Below are positions 8,762 through 17,400 of a stretch of 64,000 nt of DNA, piece by piece (the first letter of the stretch is position 1; each line of letters starts with the position of its first letter). The translations under genes and the position numbers were made by a program. The DNA is from Rhodobacteraceae bacterium KLH11 (GTDB lineage Bacteria; Pseudomonadota; Alphaproteobacteria; Rhodobacterales; Rhodobacteraceae), in contig DS999531.1 in the NCBI GenBank assembly GCA_000158135.1, positions 1,167,272 through 1,231,271 of the forward strand, written 5' to 3'. The notes below the pieces were generated by a model. It saw nothing but the letters and a program-made list of their open reading frames with translations, was not told the DNA's origin and made no database searches.

Positions 8762-9772
8762 GTGAGCCTTTTGGATTCCTATCGCATGAGATTGCGGCGC
8801 AAGCGTCGCCTGTTGCGATGCCTGCGCAGGCGGCGCGATCTGACGTCGGTTCGGGACAATACCGCCGGGATCAAACCCGATGATATCCTGCTGATCAGCG
8901 TGATGCGGAACGAGAAATTCCGCCTGCCCTATTTTCTGGACTATTATCGCAAGCTGGGCATCAACCACTTTCTGTTTGTCGACAACAACAGCGATGATGA
9001 CACAAGCGCCTTTCTGGCCAGCCAGCCGGATGTTTCGCTCTGGTGGACCGATGTCAGTTATAAGAAATCGACCTTTGGTCTGGATTGGTCAAACTATCTG
9101 TTGCGTAAATATGCCCATAAACACTGGGTGCTGACAGTCGATCCCGATGAGTTCTTTATCTACCCGTTCTGTGACACCCGCCCGCTCCGGGCGTTGACCG
9201 ACTGGCTGGATGACACGGGTGTGCGCAGCTTTGGCACCATGCTGATCGACATGTATCCCGAAGGCGCGATTGAAGATACGCCTTACCACGAAGGCCAGAA
9301 CCCGTTTGAAATCGCACCATGGTTCGATGCAGGCAATTACATGATCACCCGCAATCCGACCTACGGAAACCTGTGGATTCAGGGCGGCCCCCGCGCGCGG
9401 GTGTTTTTCAGCGAGACCCCTGAAAAAGCGCCTGCATTGAACAAGATACCGCTGGTGAAATGGCATCGTCGCTATGCCTATGTCAGCTCGACCCATGCCT
9501 TGCTGCCACGTGGGCTCAATCAGGTTTACGAAGAGAAGGGCGGCGAAAAGACCAGTGGCGCATTGCTGCATGCGAAACTGATCAACTCGCTGGGTGACAA
9601 AACCCGGGAAGAGATACAGCGCGGCCAGCATTACCGCGCCTCAAGCGAATACAAGGCTTATGCAGACCAGTTGGAAGGCAAACCGGTTTTCTGGAACAAA
9701 TGGTCCGAGAAATACATCAACTGGCGACAGCTTGAGATCCTCGGCCTGATGTCGAAAGGCAACTGGGCATGA
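8762..9772 (+). CDS. Family-2-like glycosyltransferase (second of tandem pair)
   Basis: A 336-residue paralogue of the preceding gene. It shows the same order: basic start (RMRLRRKRRLLRCLRRRR), VMRNEKFRLPYFLDYYRKLG, VDNNSDDDTS, FGLDWSNYL, a metal motif DPDE at about 127-130, and TYGNLWIQGGPRARVFF. I prefer the GTG at 8762 because it makes the N-terminus align with the paralogue. A TTG at 8750 is also in frame, but the purine-rich AAAAAAGG then sits directly against it. The 123 bases separating it from the previous gene hold no gene. Its stop overlaps the next start by four bases. Substrates are unknown. Confidence 0.78.
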   Translation: MSLLDSYRMRLRRKRRLLRCLRRRRDLTSVRDNTAGIKPDDILLISVMRNEKFRLPYFLDYYRKLGINHFLFVDNNSDDDTSAFLASQPDVSLWWTDVSYKKSTFGLDWSNYLLRKYAHKHWVLTVDPDEFFIYPFCDTRPLRALTDWLDDTGVRSFGTMLIDMYPEGAIEDTPYHEGQNPFEIAPWFDAGNYMITRNPTYGNLWIQGGPRARVFFSETPEKAPALNKIPLVKWHRRYAYVSSTHALLPRGLNQVYEEKGGEKTSGALLHAKLINSLGDKTREEIQRGQHYRASSEYKAYADQLEGKPVFWNKWSEKYINWRQLEILGLMSKGNWA

Positions 9773-11469
9773 GCGGTCTGGGCATCGTCATGCTGGTGCA
9801 CACGGCGCTGGACCGGGTTGAGCAGGTGGCGCGGCACTGGACAGCCTCGGGCTGTCCGGTGGTGATCCATGTGGATCGCAAGGTGGGCAACCCGACCTAT
9901 TCCGATTTTGTCGCCGCCTGTGCCGATGATCCGCTGATCCTGTTCTGTGACCGGCATGCCTGCGAATGGGGCAGTTGGGGCATCGTCGCGGCCTCGCAAT
10001 CTGCCGCCGCCCTGATGCTTGAGAATTTTTCTGATGTCCGGCATGTCTACCTGTCGTCGGGCGCCTGCCTGCCGCTGCGCCCGGTGGGGGATCTGATCGA
10101 TTATCTGGCCGACCGCCCTCGCGTCGATTTTATCGAAAGCGCTACCACAGCAGATGTAAACTGGACCATCGGCGGGCTGGATCTGGAACGTTTCACCCTG
10201 CGGTTCCCGTTCTCATGGCGCAAGCAACGCAAGCTGTTTGACGCTTATGTGCGCCTGCAGCGCAAGCTTGGAATACGCCGCACCATTCCCGATGGGCTGA
10301 TACCGCATATGGGCAGCCAATGGTGGTGCCTGACGCGACAAACACTCTCGGCCATCCTGCAGGATCCGAAACGCAAGGAGTATGATCGTTATTTCCGCCA
10401 TGTCTGGATTCCGGATGAAAGCTATTTCCAGACCCTTGCGCGGCTCTATTCCACCCATATCGAAAGCCGTTCGCTGACCTTGTCAAAGTTCGACTATCAA
10501 GGCCGGCCGCATATGTTCTATGACGATCACCTGCAGCTGCTGCGGCGGTCAGACTGTTTTGTTGCACGCAAGGTCTGGCACCGGGCCGACCGGCTGTATC
10601 AGGCCTTTCTTTCGGAAGAGAACAGCGTGATGGCCCCGGCCGAACCCAATCCCGGCAAGATTGATCGTATCTTCTCGAAAGCGGTCGAGCGGCGCATGTG
10701 CGGGCGGGACGGTCTGTATATGCAAAGCCGGTTCCCGCGACCCGGCACCAACCGGGGCCTGACCGCCTTTCCCTACACTTTGCTTCAGGGTTTCACAGAG
10801 CTGTTTGAAGATTTTGAAGCCTGGCTGGCCAACGCCACCGGCGCACGGGTGCACGGGCACCTGTTCCATCCGGGGCGCGCCCAGTTCGCCGGAGAAGCAG
10901 AGTTGATGAATGGCGCGCTCAGCGATTGTGCCACGCTGCGCGATTATAACCCCACCGCCTTCCTGTCGAACGTCATCTGGAACACGCGTGGCGAAACCCA
11001 GTGCTTTCAGTTCGGGCCGGGCGATAGTCAGGGTATCAACGATTTTCTGGCGCGTGATCAGAATGCCCGGATCGCGATTATCACGGGGGCCTGGGCGGTT
11101 CCTCTGTTTCGGTCAAACCAGGATTTCGGCGATATCCGATGCGAAGCGGCCCGTCTCCAGCAGATTGAGAGCAAACAGCTTGAGCTGCTGGATGCCGCGC
11201 GCTCCAAGGCCCGGATCCGGGTCTGGACGATGGCTGATTTCGTGGAATCCCCGATGGAGCCGCTGCAATCCCTTCTTGAAGATATGGGCACGCCGCATCC
11301 CCCGCATCTGACCGAGGCACCAACGATGGTTGATCTGACCGGGTTTGGGAAATTCCTGCAGAACCTCAAGAATCAGGGCATGCATCCCTATTTGATGGGG
11401 GATTTCCCGGTGAACGATGTGTTTGGCACTCAGGCCAAGTCATTCAAAAAACCTTATCTGGTGCAGTAA
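9769..11469 (+). CDS. GT14 'Branch'-type glycosyltransferase with extra C-terminal domain
   Basis: A 566-residue protein. Residues 1-260 resemble the core-2/I-branching beta-1,6-N-acetylglucosaminyltransferase fold: IVMLVHTALDRVEQVARHW, VIHVDRKVG, the HVYLSSGACLPL motif, MGSQWWCLTRQTL and a WIPDESYFQTL stretch, all typical of bacterial Branch proteins. The rest (about 270-566) is a long extension in which I recognise no catalytic motif; similar extensions occur in Rhodobacteraceae homologues. The start overlaps the preceding stop by four bases, so it is translationally coupled to the glycosyltransferase pair. It probably adds a branch sugar to a surface glycan, but donor and acceptor are unknown. 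Confidence 0.78.
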   Translation: MSGLGIVMLVHTALDRVEQVARHWTASGCPVVIHVDRKVGNPTYSDFVAACADDPLILFCDRHACEWGSWGIVAASQSAAALMLENFSDVRHVYLSSGACLPLRPVGDLIDYLADRPRVDFIESATTADVNWTIGGLDLERFTLRFPFSWRKQRKLFDAYVRLQRKLGIRRTIPDGLIPHMGSQWWCLTRQTLSAILQDPKRKEYDRYFRHVWIPDESYFQTLARLYSTHIESRSLTLSKFDYQGRPHMFYDDHLQLLRRSDCFVARKVWHRADRLYQAFLSEENSVMAPAEPNPGKIDRIFSKAVERRMCGRDGLYMQSRFPRPGTNRGLTAFPYTLLQGFTELFEDFEAWLANATGARVHGHLFHPGRAQFAGEAELMNGALSDCATLRDYNPTAFLSNVIWNTRGETQCFQFGPGDSQGINDFLARDQNARIAIITGAWAVPLFRSNQDFGDIRCEAARLQQIESKQLELLDAARSKARIRVWTMADFVESPMEPLQSLLEDMGTPHPPHLTEAPTMVDLTGFGKFLQNLKNQGMHPYLMGDFPVNDVFGTQAKSFKKPYLVQ

Positions 11470-11475
11470 CGCAAA

Positions 11476-12909
11476 ATGACCCGCCGCTTCGATTACTTCA
11501 TCGTTCTGGCCGATATGCGCACCGGGTCGAACCTGCTGGAATCGCAATTGAACGCGATGGATGGCGTCACCTGCCACGGCGAGGCCTTCAACCCCTATTT
11601 CGTCGGGCTACCAAAACTGGATGAGGTTCTGGGCTTTACGCTGGAAGATCGCGAAAAAAACCCGCAGGGCCTGATTGACGCAATCCGCAATGCCCCCGGC
11701 GAGATGAACGGGTTTCGCTTTTTCAGCGACCATGATGCGCGGGCGCTGGCACCGGTGCTGGACGACCCGCGCTGTGCCAAGATCATCCTGATGCGCAACC
11801 CGCTCGACAGTTATATCTCATGGAAAATCGCTCTGGAGACCAAGCAGTGGCGGCTTGTGAACATCAAACAGCGGCGCGAGGCGCAGATTGCTTTTGACGC
11901 CGGAGAGTTTGCGGATCAGATCGATCAGCGGCAGGCTTTTCAGCAGACCGTTCTCGCGCATCTGCAAAAAACCGGCCAGACACCGTTCTATCTGAATTAT
12001 GAAGACCTGAACGATCTTGAGGTGCTGAACGGGCTTGCTGCGTGGCTGGGTGTCAGCACACGCCTAGATGCGCTGAACCAGCATCTGAAACGGCAAAACC
12101 CGGCACCTGCCCTCGCAAAAGTATCCAACCCCGACGAGATGGAGCAGGCGCTGTCAAGCTTTGATCGTTTCAACCTGCACCGCATCCCGAATTTTGAACC
12201 GCGCCGGGGTCCGGCTGTTTCACGCTATGTCGGCGCGGCGAAATCGCCGCTGATGTATCTTCCGGTGCGCGGCGGGCCCGAAGACGAGGTTGCCCGTTGG
12301 CTTGCCGATCTGGACACTGTTGCGACAGGCGATCTGATCACCGACTGCAACCAGAAACAAATGCGCCAATGGATGCAATCCCATCCCGGGCACCGCAAGT
12401 TCACCATCCTGCGCCACCCGCTGGCGCGCGCTCATGCGGTGTTTTGCAAACGTATCCTCAACACCGGCCCCGGCGCATATGTCACGATCCGCAACATGCT
12501 GAGCAGGCGATATAACGTGCCGCTTCCGCCCAAGGGCGATCTGGATGGCTACACGCTTGATCAGCATCACGCGGCGTTTCTGGCCTTCCTGGGCATGCTA
12601 CGCAGCATTCTGGCTGGTCAGACGCCCATCCGCGTGGATGGGGAATGGTGCGGTCAAGCTCAAACACTTGAAGGTATGGCCAGTTTCGCCATACCCGATC
12701 TGATCCTGCGCGAGGATGAGATGGCAACCGCCCTGCCCCAGCTGGCGCGCAAGTTGGGCCATAACGCCCCGCCGATACCGGCCAAAGCGCAAGTGGATAT
12801 ACCGTTTTCACTGGCGCAGATTTACGACGCTCAGCTCGAAACCCGGGCGGTCGAAGTGTATCAACGCGACTATACGCTATTCGGATTCGGTGACTGGAAA
12901 CCGCTATGA
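11476..12909 (+). CDS. Sulfotransferase family protein, apparently two-part
   Basis: A 477-residue protein. The N-terminal half has a PAPS 5'-phosphosulfate loop (ADMRTGSNLLESQL, residues 12-25) and a 3'-phosphate motif (ILMRNPLDSYISWK, 104-117), as in NodH/Stf0-like carbohydrate sulfotransferases. The second half contains YLPVRGG (261-267) and FTILRHPLARAHAVF (309-323), which look like a weakened version of the IPKTGG and RDP motifs of the Sulfotransfer_2 family. It follows the Branch glycosyltransferase by six bases and ends the plus-strand chain, so sulfation of the glycan made by this locus is the natural reading. CysQ at the head of the chain would clear the PAP produced. Confidence 0.8.
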   Translation: MTRRFDYFIVLADMRTGSNLLESQLNAMDGVTCHGEAFNPYFVGLPKLDEVLGFTLEDREKNPQGLIDAIRNAPGEMNGFRFFSDHDARALAPVLDDPRCAKIILMRNPLDSYISWKIALETKQWRLVNIKQRREAQIAFDAGEFADQIDQRQAFQQTVLAHLQKTGQTPFYLNYEDLNDLEVLNGLAAWLGVSTRLDALNQHLKRQNPAPALAKVSNPDEMEQALSSFDRFNLHRIPNFEPRRGPAVSRYVGAAKSPLMYLPVRGGPEDEVARWLADLDTVATGDLITDCNQKQMRQWMQSHPGHRKFTILRHPLARAHAVFCKRILNTGPGAYVTIRNMLSRRYNVPLPPKGDLDGYTLDQHHAAFLAFLGMLRSILAGQTPIRVDGEWCGQAQTLEGMASFAIPDLILREDEMATALPQLARKLGHNAPPIPAKAQVDIPFSLAQIYDAQLETRAVEVYQRDYTLFGFGDWKPL

Positions 12910-12916
12910 CCTGCGA

Positions 12917-13435
12917 TCAGGGGCGCAGCGTGATGATGGTTCCTTCGTTCACCATGGCATAGATTTCTTCCATCTCTTCATTCTTGACCGCGATGCAACC
13001 TGCAGTCCAGTCCGGCGTCTTCTTCGCGCGCTTGAGCTCGGATCGAAGGTTGGGCTGTCCATGAATGAAAATGTCACCACCGGGATCAACACCCGCTGCC
13101 TTGGCCTGCGCCCGGTCTGCAGAGTTTGGATATGAAATACCCAGCGACAGGTGATACCGGCTGCGCGGATTGCGACGGTCGATCAGATATGTGCCCTCGG
13201 GTGTGCGGCCATCACCTTTCCGGGTTTTTGTGCCCTTGGGGGCAAAACCCAGATCGACTTCATATTCCCGCAAAATCTGTTCGTTGTGCAGAAGGTACAT
13301 TTTGCGCGCGCCCTTGTTGATAACCAATGAGGTCACTTCGGGCCCGCGATAAGAAAGAAATCTGGGTTTGGCTGAGGCACATGCCGAAAGGCCCAGCGTA
13401 GCCACCGCCCCCAATCCAAATGCTCGACGATCCAT
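12917..13435 (-). CDS. L,D-transpeptidase (YkuD) family lipoprotein
   Basis: A 172-residue protein with an N-terminal signal ending in a lipobox (LGLSAC, C19), so it is probably anchored to a membrane in the periplasm; a Tat-like RR occurs at residues 3-4. The YkuD catalytic region is present: H125 in FIHGQP and C147 in WTAGCIAVKNEEMEEIY. These enzymes make 3-3 cross-links in peptidoglycan or attach proteins to it, and many small ones of this type have no proven activity. It converges on the sulfotransferase gene with seven bases between stops. The usual S-x-GC is replaced by TAGC, which is common. Confidence 0.87.
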   Translation of the reverse strand: MDRRAFGLGAVATLGLSACASAKPRFLSYRGPEVTSLVINKGARKMYLLHNEQILREYEVDLGFAPKGTKTRKGDGRTPEGTYLIDRRNPRSRYHLSLGISYPNSADRAQAKAAGVDPGGDIFIHGQPNLRSELKRAKKTPDWTAGCIAVKNEEMEEIYAMVNEGTIITLRP

Positions 13436-13496
13436 CGTTTCACTGCCTGCTTCTGTTTTTTAAGCTTTAATATGCCAGAATTACGAAAAACTTAAA

Positions 13497-14282
13497 TCAC
13501 TTTTTGATGTTCGTCTGCTCGATCAGGCGTTGTTCGATCGCCTCCAGACGCTCCAGCACTTCGTCCCGATAGGCGTCGGTCTTGACCTCATCCTCGGCAT
13601 GGTGCGCGTCTTGCATGGAGTTTACGATAAGGCCGACCAGAAGGTTCACCACCGCAAACGTGGTCACCATGATGAAGGGCACGAAGAAGAGCCAGGCGTA
13701 GGGGTAAACCTCCATCACCGGGCGGACGATACCCATTGACCAGCTCTCTAACGTCATGATCTGGAACAGGGTATAGGCGGACAGGCCCAGATCACCAAAC
13801 CAGTCAGGAAAGGTGACCGAGAACAGTTTGGTCGAGATTACGGCCCCGATATAAAACAGGATCGCCATCAGCAGGAACACACTGGCCATCCCCGGCAGGG
13901 CCGAGATGAACCCTTCGACCACCCGCCGCAGACGCGGGGCCACCGAGATGACGCGCAGCACCCGCAGGATCCGCAGCGCCCGCAGCACCGACAGACCGGC
14001 ACCCCCCGGCACCAGCGCGATGCCGACGATGATGAAATCGAAGATATTCCAGCCGCTTGTGAAAAACCTGCGCCCGGTGGCAACAAGCTTTATCCCGATC
14101 TCGCCCACAAAAATCGCCAGACAAAGGCCATCGAGCGTTACGATCAAAGGACCCACCGCTTCCATCAGGGTGGGTGAGGTCTCCATCCCCAGCAGCACCG
14201 CGTTGAAAATGATGACCCCGGTGATGAAACGCCCGAACCATGGGGCATCGATGATGGTCAGCAGGCGTTGGGTGATCGCCAT
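13497..14282 (-). CDS. Voltage-gated sodium channel (NavBac/NaChBac family)
   Basis: A 261-residue single-domain six-helix channel. S4 (about 98-120) has arginines every third residue: R101, R104, R107 and R110 in SVLRALRILRVLRVIS. The pore loop carries the selectivity filter TLESWSM at 177-183, identical to the high-field-strength site described for NavAb and NavSp1. S6 (about 200-224) ends in NLLVGLIVNSMQDA. A C-terminal acidic and coiled-coil segment (DEVLERLEAIEQRLIEQ, about 240-256) matches the tetramerisation bundle of this family. It acts in the inner membrane as a homotetramer. It is followed 15 bases upstream, on the same strand, by the RNA methyltransferase gene. Bacterial Nav channels are linked to motility and pH homeostasis in some marine species; the role here is unknown. 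Confidence 0.93.
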   Translation of the reverse strand: MAITQRLLTIIDAPWFGRFITGVIIFNAVLLGMETSPTLMEAVGPLIVTLDGLCLAIFVGEIGIKLVATGRRFFTSGWNIFDFIIVGIALVPGGAGLSVLRALRILRVLRVISVAPRLRRVVEGFISALPGMASVFLLMAILFYIGAVISTKLFSVTFPDWFGDLGLSAYTLFQIMTLESWSMGIVRPVMEVYPYAWLFFVPFIMVTTFAVVNLLVGLIVNSMQDAHHAEDEVKTDAYRDEVLERLEAIEQRLIEQTNIKK

Positions 14283-14297
14283 TCGGGCAGTCTCCTG

Positions 14298-15527
14298 TCA
14301 GGTTTTGCGGTTCAGGGTGAACCGGGCGGCAAGTTCGGTGTGTGACGACCATCGAAATTGGTCAACCACCTGTACCCATTCAAGGGTGTAGCCGGCATTA
14401 ACCAGTGTTTTTGCATCTCGGGCGAATGTCACCGGGTTGCATGAGACATAGGCGATCACCGGGGGGTGCGCCTGCGCCAGCTCAGCCACCTGCGCCTCGG
14501 CCCCGGCGCGGGGCGGGTCAAGCACGACGGCATCGAATGCCTTCAATTCATCAGGCATCAACGGGCGGCGAAACAGATCGCGTGCCTCGGTTGTGATCTG
14601 TTTGAGGCCCTGCGCCTTACGCCAGCCCTGATCCAGCGCCTGTGTCATCTCGGCCTCACCTTCAACCGCGTGCACCTCGGCCGTTTCAGCCAGAGGGAGC
14701 GAGAATGTGCCACATCCCGCAAACAGATCGACCACATGTTTTGCGCCACGCACAGCTTCGAAAACAGCCTTTAACAGAGCCTGTTCTCCGTCTTTCGTTG
14801 CCTGCAGAAAAGCACCGGGCGGCGGTATGACACCTGCCGCGCCAAAGCGCTGGATCGGTGGCGCACGCATGGCAATCACCTCTCCTTCCCAGCTGAGCCG
14901 AGCCAATCCGTGCTGTTCGGTGGCCTGCGCCAGCGCCAGCTCAAGCGGGCCGTCCAACGGTTTACCACCTTTGACTGCGACGTCCAGACCAGCCTCGGAC
15001 AAGGTCAGCGTCACCGCCAGAACACCCTTGCGACTGCCACCCAGCAGCGCCAGCGCCTCGGCCACCGGGATGGCGGCGATCAGGGACGGGTGCAGCAGAT
15101 GGCAATCGCCAATCTCGGTAATCGTGTCAGAGGCCCGGCCGTGAAAGCCAGCCAGCGTCCCTTTCTTGGTCCGCCGCACCGCAATGGTGGCCCGACGACG
15201 GGATCGTTCAGGCGAGGTGTGAATGGGCCGCATCGGGGCATCGAGCCCCTGCGCGGCCAGCGCGTTGCGCACCACCGCCACTTTCCAATCGGCCACAAAA
15301 CCATCCGCCGCATGCTGCAATTGGCATCCGCCGCAGGCTTTGTAGTGGCGACAGGGCGCTTTCACCCGATCCCCGGATGGGGTTTCGACCCGGATATCGG
15401 TCAGGAACTGGCCCAGCAGCGTACCACTGACCACCTCACCCGGCAGGGTACGCGGGGCGTAAACCGGGCCATCGGCGATTCCATCGCCCTGATGGCCAAG
15501 GCGGGTTATGCTGTAGTGCTGCGTCAT
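14298..15527 (-). CDS. RlmD/TrmA-like 23S rRNA or tRNA (uracil-5-)-methyltransferase
   Basis: A 409-residue SAM-dependent RNA methyltransferase. Iron-sulfur ligands are visible as C59, C65 and C68 (APCRHYKACGGCQLQH) with a fourth Cys in IGDCHLLHP. The SAM motif is VDLFAGCGTFSLPLA, followed by FDAVVLDPPRAGA and the catalytic cysteine in AYVSCNPVTFARD. This is the RumA/RlmD group rather than TrmA of the trmA-only type, but which uridine it methylates cannot be read from sequence. I use the ATG at 15527 (MTQHYSITRLGHQGDG), 40 bases after the ABC transporter stop. A longer in-frame start at 15656 would overlap the ABC gene and lacks similarity. Confidence 0.88.
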   Translation of the reverse strand: MTQHYSITRLGHQGDGIADGPVYAPRTLPGEVVSGTLLGQFLTDIRVETPSGDRVKAPCRHYKACGGCQLQHAADGFVADWKVAVVRNALAAQGLDAPMRPIHTSPERSRRRATIAVRRTKKGTLAGFHGRASDTITEIGDCHLLHPSLIAAIPVAEALALLGGSRKGVLAVTLTLSEAGLDVAVKGGKPLDGPLELALAQATEQHGLARLSWEGEVIAMRAPPIQRFGAAGVIPPPGAFLQATKDGEQALLKAVFEAVRGAKHVVDLFAGCGTFSLPLAETAEVHAVEGEAEMTQALDQGWRKAQGLKQITTEARDLFRRPLMPDELKAFDAVVLDPPRAGAEAQVAELAQAHPPVIAYVSCNPVTFARDAKTLVNAGYTLEWVQVVDQFRWSSHTELAARFTLNRKT

Positions 15528-15567
15528 ATGCGGCGTGATACCGGGGCTTTGGGTGCAACAAAACCCC

Positions 15568-17400
15568 TTATTCTGCCGCTTCCGCCTGAATGAACCCGCC
15601 CGACTGGCGATGCCAGAACCGGGCATAGAGCCCACCCTGATCCAGCAACGCCTCATGCGTGCCGCTTTCCACGATATGACCCTGATCCAGAACGATGATC
15701 CGATCCATCTCGCTCAGCGTTGACAGCCGGTGCGCGATCGCCAGCACCGTCTTGCCCTGCATCACCCGGTGCAGCGCCGTCTGGATCGATGCCTCGACCT
15801 CGGAATCCAGCGCCGAGGTCGCCTCGTCCAGCACAAGGATCGGCGCGTCTTTCAGAATGGCACGGGCAAGCGCGATCCGCTGCCGCTGCCCACCGCTGAG
15901 TTTCACACCCCGTTCCCCCAGATGCGCATCATAGCCCGTGCGCCCCTGTGCATCCTCAAGACCAAGAATAAACTCATGCGCCTCGGCTTTGGTGGCGGCT
16001 GCGATCATATCGGCCTCGGACGCGTCCGGCCGGCCGTAAAGGATATTGTCGCGCGCCGAGCGGTTGAACATCGCGGTTTCCTGCGTCACCATCCCGATCT
16101 GACGTCGCAAACTGTCCTGCGCCACCTGCGCGATATCCTGCCCGTCGATCCGGATACTGCCTTTTTTCCCGTCATAGAGCCTGAGCATCAGAGAAACCAA
16201 GGTGGATTTACCTGCCCCAGAGGCGCCAACGATGCCCAGTTTCTCACCCGGGGCTGCGGTGAAATGCAGATCGGAAACGCCCCCGACATCACGCCCGTAA
16301 GCAAAGCTGACATGATCAAACGCGATCTCGCCCTGCGTGACCGCAAGCACCGCCGCATTTGGCACATCTTCGACCCGGTCGCGTTTGGTCAGCGTGTGCA
16401 TCCCGTTTTCAATTTCGCCGACATTGGCATAAAGCCCCATCAGCGTGAAACTGACCCAGCCGGTCATCTGTGAGATACGAACCGCCACAGCCCCTGCCGC
16501 AACGATATCGCCGGTGGTGGCCGTACCCGCCTGCCACAGCCATAGGGTGATCCCCATGAGCAGGACGGGCAAAACCCCCGCCAGCGTCATCAGAACAAGC
16601 CGGAAACTGGCCGAGAGCCTGCCAAATTCAAGCGACCGTTCGCGCAGATCAACCATCGAGCTGCGCGCCGCCTGATCCTCGAACGCGGAATGGGCGAACA
16701 GTTTGACCGTTTTGATATTGGTGATCGTATCCACCACCTGCCCCGACACCATCGCCCGCGCCCCCGCCCGCGCCCCCGAGCGTTTGCGGATACGTGGCAG
16801 ATACCAGCGGATCAGCAGGAAATAGATGGCCAACCAGGCCGCAAACGGGATCATCACCAGCGGATGAATAGAGCCTAACAAAAGCAAAGACCCTACAAGT
16901 GAGGCCAGCGCAAAGACAATCGCGCTGATCGTCTCAGACACCACCTGCGCCATTGCGTTCGAGGTCTGCATCTGTTTCTGCGCAATCCGGCCTGCGAAAT
17001 CATCGTCGAAATAGGTGACCGATTGGCCCAGCGTCCAGCGGTTCAGCTTGGCCAGAACCAAAGGCGGTATATTGGGCATGACGATGTAGTTATTCGCCAC
17101 CGAAGACAGGCCAAACAGGACCGGGCGCAACAGTACGAAAAACGCCACGGCACCCAGAATCATCCACATGTTTCCGGCGGTCATGAAGCCCGCTGGCCCG
17201 CTGGCCGTTGCCACATCAATGACACGGCCCAGAATCCATGCGGTTCCGGCCTCCATCGCGCCCGCCATTCCCGACAGAAAAGCCGCGACAAAAAGCATGG
17301 GCCAGGCGCCCGACAAGCTCCAGCGGATGAACGCCCCCAGCGTTTGCGGCGGAGGCGTTTCGATGTTTTTGAACGGTTGGATGAGGTCAGCGATCCTCAT
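15568..17400 (-). CDS. ABC exporter, fused membrane-ATPase half transporter (second gene)
   Basis: A 610-residue MsbA/ABCB-type half transporter. Residues 1-330 hold the six-helix exporter domain. The ATPase domain has Walker A (IVGASGAGKSTLV), Q-loop (MVTQET), signature LSGGQRQRIALARAI, Walker B with the catalytic glutamate (PILVLDEATSALD) and the H-loop (AHRLST). All catalytic residues are present. It overlaps the preceding ABC gene by four bases, which suggests the two are made together and may pair as a heterodimer, though each could also form a homodimer. The substrate (lipid, peptide or drug) is unknown. Confidence 0.9.
   Translation of the reverse strand: MRIADLIQPFKNIETPPPQTLGAFIRWSLSGAWPMLFVAAFLSGMAGAMEAGTAWILGRVIDVATASGPAGFMTAGNMWMILGAVAFFVLLRPVLFGLSSVANNYIVMPNIPPLVLAKLNRWTLGQSVTYFDDDFAGRIAQKQMQTSNAMAQVVSETISAIVFALASLVGSLLLLGSIHPLVMIPFAAWLAIYFLLIRWYLPRIRKRSGARAGARAMVSGQVVDTITNIKTVKLFAHSAFEDQAARSSMVDLRERSLEFGRLSASFRLVLMTLAGVLPVLLMGITLWLWQAGTATTGDIVAAGAVAVRISQMTGWVSFTLMGLYANVGEIENGMHTLTKRDRVEDVPNAAVLAVTQGEIAFDHVSFAYGRDVGGVSDLHFTAAPGEKLGIVGASGAGKSTLVSLMLRLYDGKKGSIRIDGQDIAQVAQDSLRRQIGMVTQETAMFNRSARDNILYGRPDASEADMIAAATKAEAHEFILGLEDAQGRTGYDAHLGERGVKLSGGQRQRIALARAILKDAPILVLDEATSALDSEVEASIQTALHRVMQGKTVLAIAHRLSTLSEMDRIIVLDQGHIVESGTHEALLDQGGLYARFWHRQSGGFIQAEAAE

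Noticed and set aside
15528..15656. Extra N-terminal codons for the RNA methyltransferase
   Set aside because: The extension overlaps the ABC gene and has no family similarity; the ATG at 15527 is preferred.
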